Positions 62,056 to 64,000 of a stretch of DNA of 64,000 nucleotides are shown piece by piece. The position numbers and the translations under genes were made by a program. The notes under the pieces are model-generated. The model had not been told where the DNA came from, made no database searches, and worked only from the letters and a program-made list of their open reading frames with translations. This DNA is from Hepsetus odoe. Its lineage: Eukaryota > Chordata > Actinopteri > Characiformes > Hepsetidae. The stretch spans positions 13,353,795 to 13,417,794 of the forward strand of contig CM029383.1 in the NCBI GenBank assembly GCA_017165825.1, in the 5' to 3' direction. Every line of letters starts with the position of its first letter. Positions within the stretch are counted from its first letter, which is position 1.

Positions 62056-62270
62056 ATGGACATATCCAGGATTGCAGGGCTCTGAAGCCTGTCCCAGAGG
62101 TTATTGTGTCTGGACAGGTCTTCAGTCCATTGCAGACCAGACAGACAAGCACACTCACAACTTAGGGGTCATTAAGTATCTCCAATTCAATGCATGTCTT
62201 TGGACTGTGAGAGGAAGTCCATGCAGACAAAGAGAGTAAATGCAAACTCCATGCAGAAAGGATGTGGACG
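62056..62270 (-). mobile_element. SINE family C fragment, reverse orientation, head missing
   Basis: GTCTTCAGTCCATTGCAGAC, AAGTATCTCCAATTCAATGC, ATGTCTTTGGACTGTGAGAG and ATGCAAACTCCATGCAGAAAG follow the family C order on the minus strand. Similarity begins upstream at ATCCAGGATTGCAGGG, which corresponds to the 3' part seen at 55.5 kb. The tRNA-like head is not present on the right side. Confidence 0.75.
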
Positions 62271-64000
62271 ATCAGCCAAGTCATATTCTGAATCCTAATT
62301 TTGCTTCTATAATTTAGAACTGGAATTACTGAGTCACTTAAACTGATTCCAACTTTTTGATGAACACCAACCTTGGTGTTTAAAATGATGATATTATTAT
62401 AAATTCAATTTTATAGCTGACATTATGTCGTATTAAGTCCTAAACCAAATCCCCAAGTCTTCACTACTCCAATGAAGAGCTGCTTGAGCAGGCAGGGCTA
62501 CATGCATAGGACACCCTGACATGTTTCCAGCTTTCTGTATCAGTAGGTGTCGCAGCATTAAATCATAATTAGATTTTTCTTTTTTAATAATGTGCTCCAT
62601 TGAAAGTAAGAGCAAAAGAAAGAAACCGTGTCCAGGTTGAAACTAAGGACACGTCTAGACAGCAGAGATGTCTTTTCTTCTGTCTCTTTGCATATGAAAT
62701 CTCCAGACTCCCGAGAACACAACACATCCACATGTGCAGAGAGACTCTTGAACACATTTCAGCCCAACTTCCTGTTCTTATCCCTCTGCTTGTACACTCT
62801 GTGTTTGATCTTGTTGGTATTATATGCAGAGGGCTGGCAGGTTGGATGCTGACATCTTTTGAGGCACATGTAGGCGTAGATTGGCAGTAATAAGGCCTGT
62901 TTGTCACCTCTGGGGACTCCTGCTTTCTCCCCAGCAACAAGCAGAAAGGGCTCTCTGCAAAGGAACCAAACAAATCCTCGTCTTTGTTGAAAAGCGGCAT
63001 CGGTGCGTCGTTTATACTTTTATATTTTACCTCGTTTTCCAAAAAAAGGAAGAAAAGTGCTTTGTGATGACTCCATTTTCCCATATTTCTTAAGAGAAGT
63101 GTTCTGTGGCAGGCGATGGTCCACGCAATGCACTAAATGTCAGCATCATAACTCAGACTGAAAAATGATTTGTCTCCTCGTCCCATTTTATGGATCCAGG
63201 CCATTGCCTGTAGGAGCAGACGCAAGCCGACTCCATTTTCTGTGACGCTGCCGCCTTTGTTTTGCATGCTGTTTATGAAGTGCGAGCTGTAAACAGAGAG
63301 ATCTCATTGCCTGCTCAGGTGTTTATGAATTTCACTCGTTTGGAGAACGCCTCTGATCTCATCCGCTCCCTTGTGGCTTGAAGTTATTACTAGACCCTGC
63401 CTGCCTTTCTCCTTTGTGATACACGGTATAATGAGCTCTACATACAAGCATTACTTTCCTCCTCCCATGTATTTTCAGGGTTTAGTACATGTCATGTAAT
63501 GAATCACCCAGTTCCACTTCCACTTCCTGCTTCTGGAGCTCTCAGTAATAATAATAAAAAAAAAAGAATAAATAATCACATTAATGAATCAGAATTCATT
63601 ATTGTTCATCATCATGCATTATAGCGCCATTCTTTAAATACTCTTACTGAATCTCAGAGACCATCAATATTAAAACTAGCATAAATAAAAAGGAAAAACA
63701 CTCTGCACGAACGCTTGTGCTTCTTTTGGAATGCAGAAGTAAATCAGCACTTACGCCCATTCAGCTGAAGGTTTACTTGTAACAGACATGTATCCGACCT
63801 TTCGTAAAGACTTTTTATAGTGACGCTTTTCATAAAAACTGCCTTAGCTGAAGGAAAACCAGTTAGGTCTCCTATTCACTGTTAGTTATGTGTCTAGAAA
63901 TAGCTTGAATTACATGATCTTTCTGCTCAAACAGGCTGCATGTGCGATGACTCTGCTGTGAGTTATGATTGATAATTGAGGTTAACCTGACACAGGCCTT
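62271..64000. other. Noncoding stretch at right end
   Basis: No supported gene. At 62,584-63,084 both strands have open frames (166 codons minus, 96 codons plus) without recognisable domains. The section 63,190-63,370 is CpG-bearing, non-repetitive and looks like a possible conserved element. A (AAT)n/A-rich patch lies at 63,545-63,580. Confidence 0.5.

Noticed and set aside
1..64000. CRISPR arrays, phage or operon-like gene clusters
   Set aside because: No regularly spaced direct repeats with unique spacers; all regular repeats are microsatellites. Coding layout and SINEs indicate vertebrate nuclear DNA.

Overview
The window looks like ray-finned fish (teleost, probably otophysan) nuclear DNA. 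It is AT-rich and packed with CA/GT, GA/CT and other microsatellites. It carries several tRNA-derived SINE families and decayed Tc1-like transposons of fish type, and no open frame resembles a known full-length protein. There is no sign of bacterial operons, phage or CRISPR. Species-level placement is inference only.

The one convincing gene signal is on the minus strand near 42 kb. A CpG-rich promoter-like segment (about 41,880-42,380) holds GC boxes and a YY1-type ATGGCGGC element. Within it a short coding exon (42,021-42,078, minus) starts at a good-context ATG, encodes a 19-residue signal-peptide-like sequence and ends at a splice donor in phase 1. This suggests the first coding exon of a secreted or membrane protein. 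The rest of its gene would lie to the left, so 1-42,020 would be largely first intron if exon 2 is outside the window. I could not name the gene and found no convincing second exon. The right part (42.4-64 kb) would then be upstream intergenic DNA.

Layout: 1-9.4 kb is noncoding, with one SINE, one DNA-transposon-like repeat, AT-rich hairpins and microsatellites. 9.4-28 kb is noncoding, with many CA/GA tracts, a SINE-like tail at 15.2 kb and a Tc1-like fragment at 21.6-22.0 kb. 28-39 kb has a well-preserved tRNA-like SINE at 28.1 kb and a CpG-rich non-repetitive patch at 34.4-34.8 kb. 39.4-41.6 kb is a dense simple-sequence zone (nested CT minisatellite, duplicated GA-tract unit, 185-bp CA array) that abuts the promoter. 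49.3-50.7 kb holds two SINEs in opposite orientation and an internally deleted Tc1-like element. 50.9-53.6 kb holds two copies of one dispersed repeat around a perfect-loop hairpin. 55.4-62.3 kb holds SINE copies, four of them from one family.

I found no previously undescribed multi-gene system. The most useful leads are the signal-peptide exon with its promoter and possible upstream ORF, the structured repeat block next to it, and the CpG-rich patch at 34.4 kb. All repeat-family assignments rest on recognising motifs by eye and from memory, not on a database search.
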